Source of the DNA: Pirellulales bacterium | GTDB taxonomy: Bacteria; Planctomycetota; Planctomycetia; Pirellulales; JAICIG01 | Direction of reading: 5' to 3' | Length of the DNA: 6,684 nt | NCBI GenBank assembly: GCA_025924495.1 | Contig: JAICIG010000435.1 | Span: 1 to 6,684, forward strand | Part shown: positions 6,241-6,684 of the stretch, piece after piece | Position numbering within the stretch: the first letter of the stretch is position 1 | How the letters are laid out: every line of letters begins with the position of its first letter | Notes under the pieces: generated by a model | Told to the model about the DNA's origin: nothing | What the model saw: the letters and a program-made list of their open reading frames with translations, nothing else | Database searches by the model: none | Position numbers and translations under genes: made by a program

Positions 6241-6272
6241 TGGCCCCGCGATTCAGTTAGCGCGGGGAGCCA
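6241..6272. repeat. GC-rich stem-loop upstream of the oxidoreductase gene
   Basis: CCCCGCG (6244-6250) is perfectly complementary to CGCGGGG (6261-6267) around a 10-base loop. TGG (6241-6243) and CCA (6270-6272) extend the stem past a two-base bulge. It has no T-tract and lies about 130 bases upstream of the oxidoreductase start, so it may fall within a leader transcript or mark the far side of its promoter. Confidence 0.4.
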
Positions 6273-6331
6273 ACGACCGGCCGGATCAGCTTACTAGGCG
6301 AATGCCGAACCGCGCCGAGGTCTGCAAGCAG

Positions 6332-6371
6332 AAAAACCTGACGGCGCCATAAATTGGCTGCCGTCAGGTTT
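6332..6371 (-). terminator. Strong Rho-independent terminator of the Gly-tailed gene
   Basis: AAACCTGACGGC (6334-6345) and GCCGTCAGGTTT (6360-6371) form a perfect 12-base stem. Inside it GCCA (6346-6349) pairs with TGGC (6355-6358), leaving a 5-base loop and one bulged T. On the minus strand the stem runs into TTTTT. It starts about 41 bases after the stop of the minus-strand gene ending at 6413, so it terminates that gene and insulates the oxidoreductase from it. Confidence 0.85.
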
Positions 6372-6412
6372 GAAGGTTACGCGTGGTTGGACGGGGCAAA
6401 ACGTGCTCGCGG

Positions 6413-6684
6413 TTAAAAACCGCCGCCGCGGCCGCCGAACCCGCCCAGGCCGCCGCCGCCGCCGCCCGAGCCGAAGCCGCCGCCGCCGGCCCCGTTGCTG
6501 GTGCCGCTGGCGCCCGTCACGTAGTTGAACGTGTTGACTTCCGACACGCCCGAGAAGAACGGCGTCGGCGAGACGCGCACATAGCGCCGATCCGACGAGA
6601 TCACCGCCGAAGTCGACATCATGGCGCCTTTGGGCAGCGAGGTGATCACGGGCTGGTAGCCAACCGCCCCTTTCAAGCCAAACG
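6413..6684 (-). CDS. C-terminal end of a protein with a glycine-rich tail (partial)
   Basis: Only the last 90 or so codons lie in the window; the frame is open to the right edge, so the true start is outside and the apparent TTG start at 6676 is internal. The visible part is a compact segment FGLKGAVGYQPVI, LPKGAMM, ISSDRRYVRVSPTPFFSGV and VNTFNYVTG, followed by a 26-residue tail of Gly, Phe and a few Ser, Leu and Arg. The first segment alternates hydrophobic and polar residues like beta strands. From memory it resembles the C-terminal end of planctomycete proteins related to secretin-like or other repeat-rich envelope proteins, but no domain can be named safely. It ends at TAA and is followed by a strong terminator, so it is the last gene of its transcript. 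The gene seems real because of the terminator, the conserved-looking segment and the base composition. Confidence 0.65.
   Translation of the reverse strand, partial: FGLKGAVGYQPVITSLPKGAMMSTSAVISSDRRYVRVSPTPFFSGVSEVNTFNYVTGASGTSNGAGGGGFGSGGGGGGLGGFGGRGGGF
6416..6493 (-). repeat. GGC-triplet-rich tract encoding the poly-Gly tail
   Basis: The minus strand carries imperfect runs of GGC-type triplets encoding GAGGGGFGSGGGGGG then LGGFGGRGGGF. Such a tract can gain or lose triplets by slippage without a frameshift. The protein tail is predicted to be disordered and ends on Phe. Confidence 0.7.

Larger units (their letters stand above)
6112..6412. other. Intergenic region with terminator and oxidoreductase leader
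   Basis: About 300 bases without a gene. It holds the terminator of the right-hand gene (6332-6371), a GC hairpin (6241-6272) and the ribosome binding site of the oxidoreductase. The promoter of the oxidoreductase should lie between about 6130 and 6330. A somewhat AT-richer segment occurs at 6155-6225, but no convincing -35/-10 pair was found. Confidence 0.4.

Noticed and set aside
6416..6500. GCC-repeat tract as a CRISPR or tandem-repeat array
   Set aside because: It is a codon-level GGC run encoding a Gly tail, with no spacers or repeat units of suitable length.

Overview
The window reads as part of a GC-rich Gram-negative chromosome, most likely a planctomycete of the Pirellulales type. 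That placement rests on recall of the style of the outer-membrane barrel protein (Pro/Gly-rich linker followed by a barrel opening GVGVNSNAGLIGNIVIDEQN) and on the last partial protein (ISSDRRYVRVSPTPFF-type tail). No 16S gene or database match supports it here. No tRNA, rRNA, CRISPR array, insertion sequence or phage gene was seen.

Layout from left to right. A plus-strand DUF2252 protein (ATG at 90, stop at 1412) runs toward a minus-strand pair, with an 84-base convergent gap that holds one hairpin. The minus-strand pair is the core of the window. The upstream gene (4720 to 3158) encodes a secreted periplasmic protein with five POTRA-like domains and no barrel. The downstream gene (3155 or 3161 to 1497) encodes an Omp85/BamA-type beta-barrel with its own signal peptide, a long Pro/Gly-rich linker and no POTRA domain. 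Together they carry the parts of one BamA. They abut at a GTGA overlap that lies just after a run of six G. About 400 non-coding bases with several inverted repeats separate the pair from an upstream minus-strand Gfo/Idh/MocA-family oxidoreductase (6111 to 5122). A further 300-base gap holds a GC hairpin and a strong intrinsic terminator. That terminator ends a minus-strand gene which enters from the right edge and finishes in a glycine-rich tail.

The POTRA and barrel genes are very probably co-transcribed and translationally coupled, and probably act together in outer-membrane protein insertion. The oxidoreductase, the DUF2252 protein and the Gly-tailed protein look like independent neighbours. 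The main point of interest is the split of the Omp85 machine into two separately exported polypeptides. The open question is whether this is true gene fission, a -1 frameshift site or a one-base homopolymer error.
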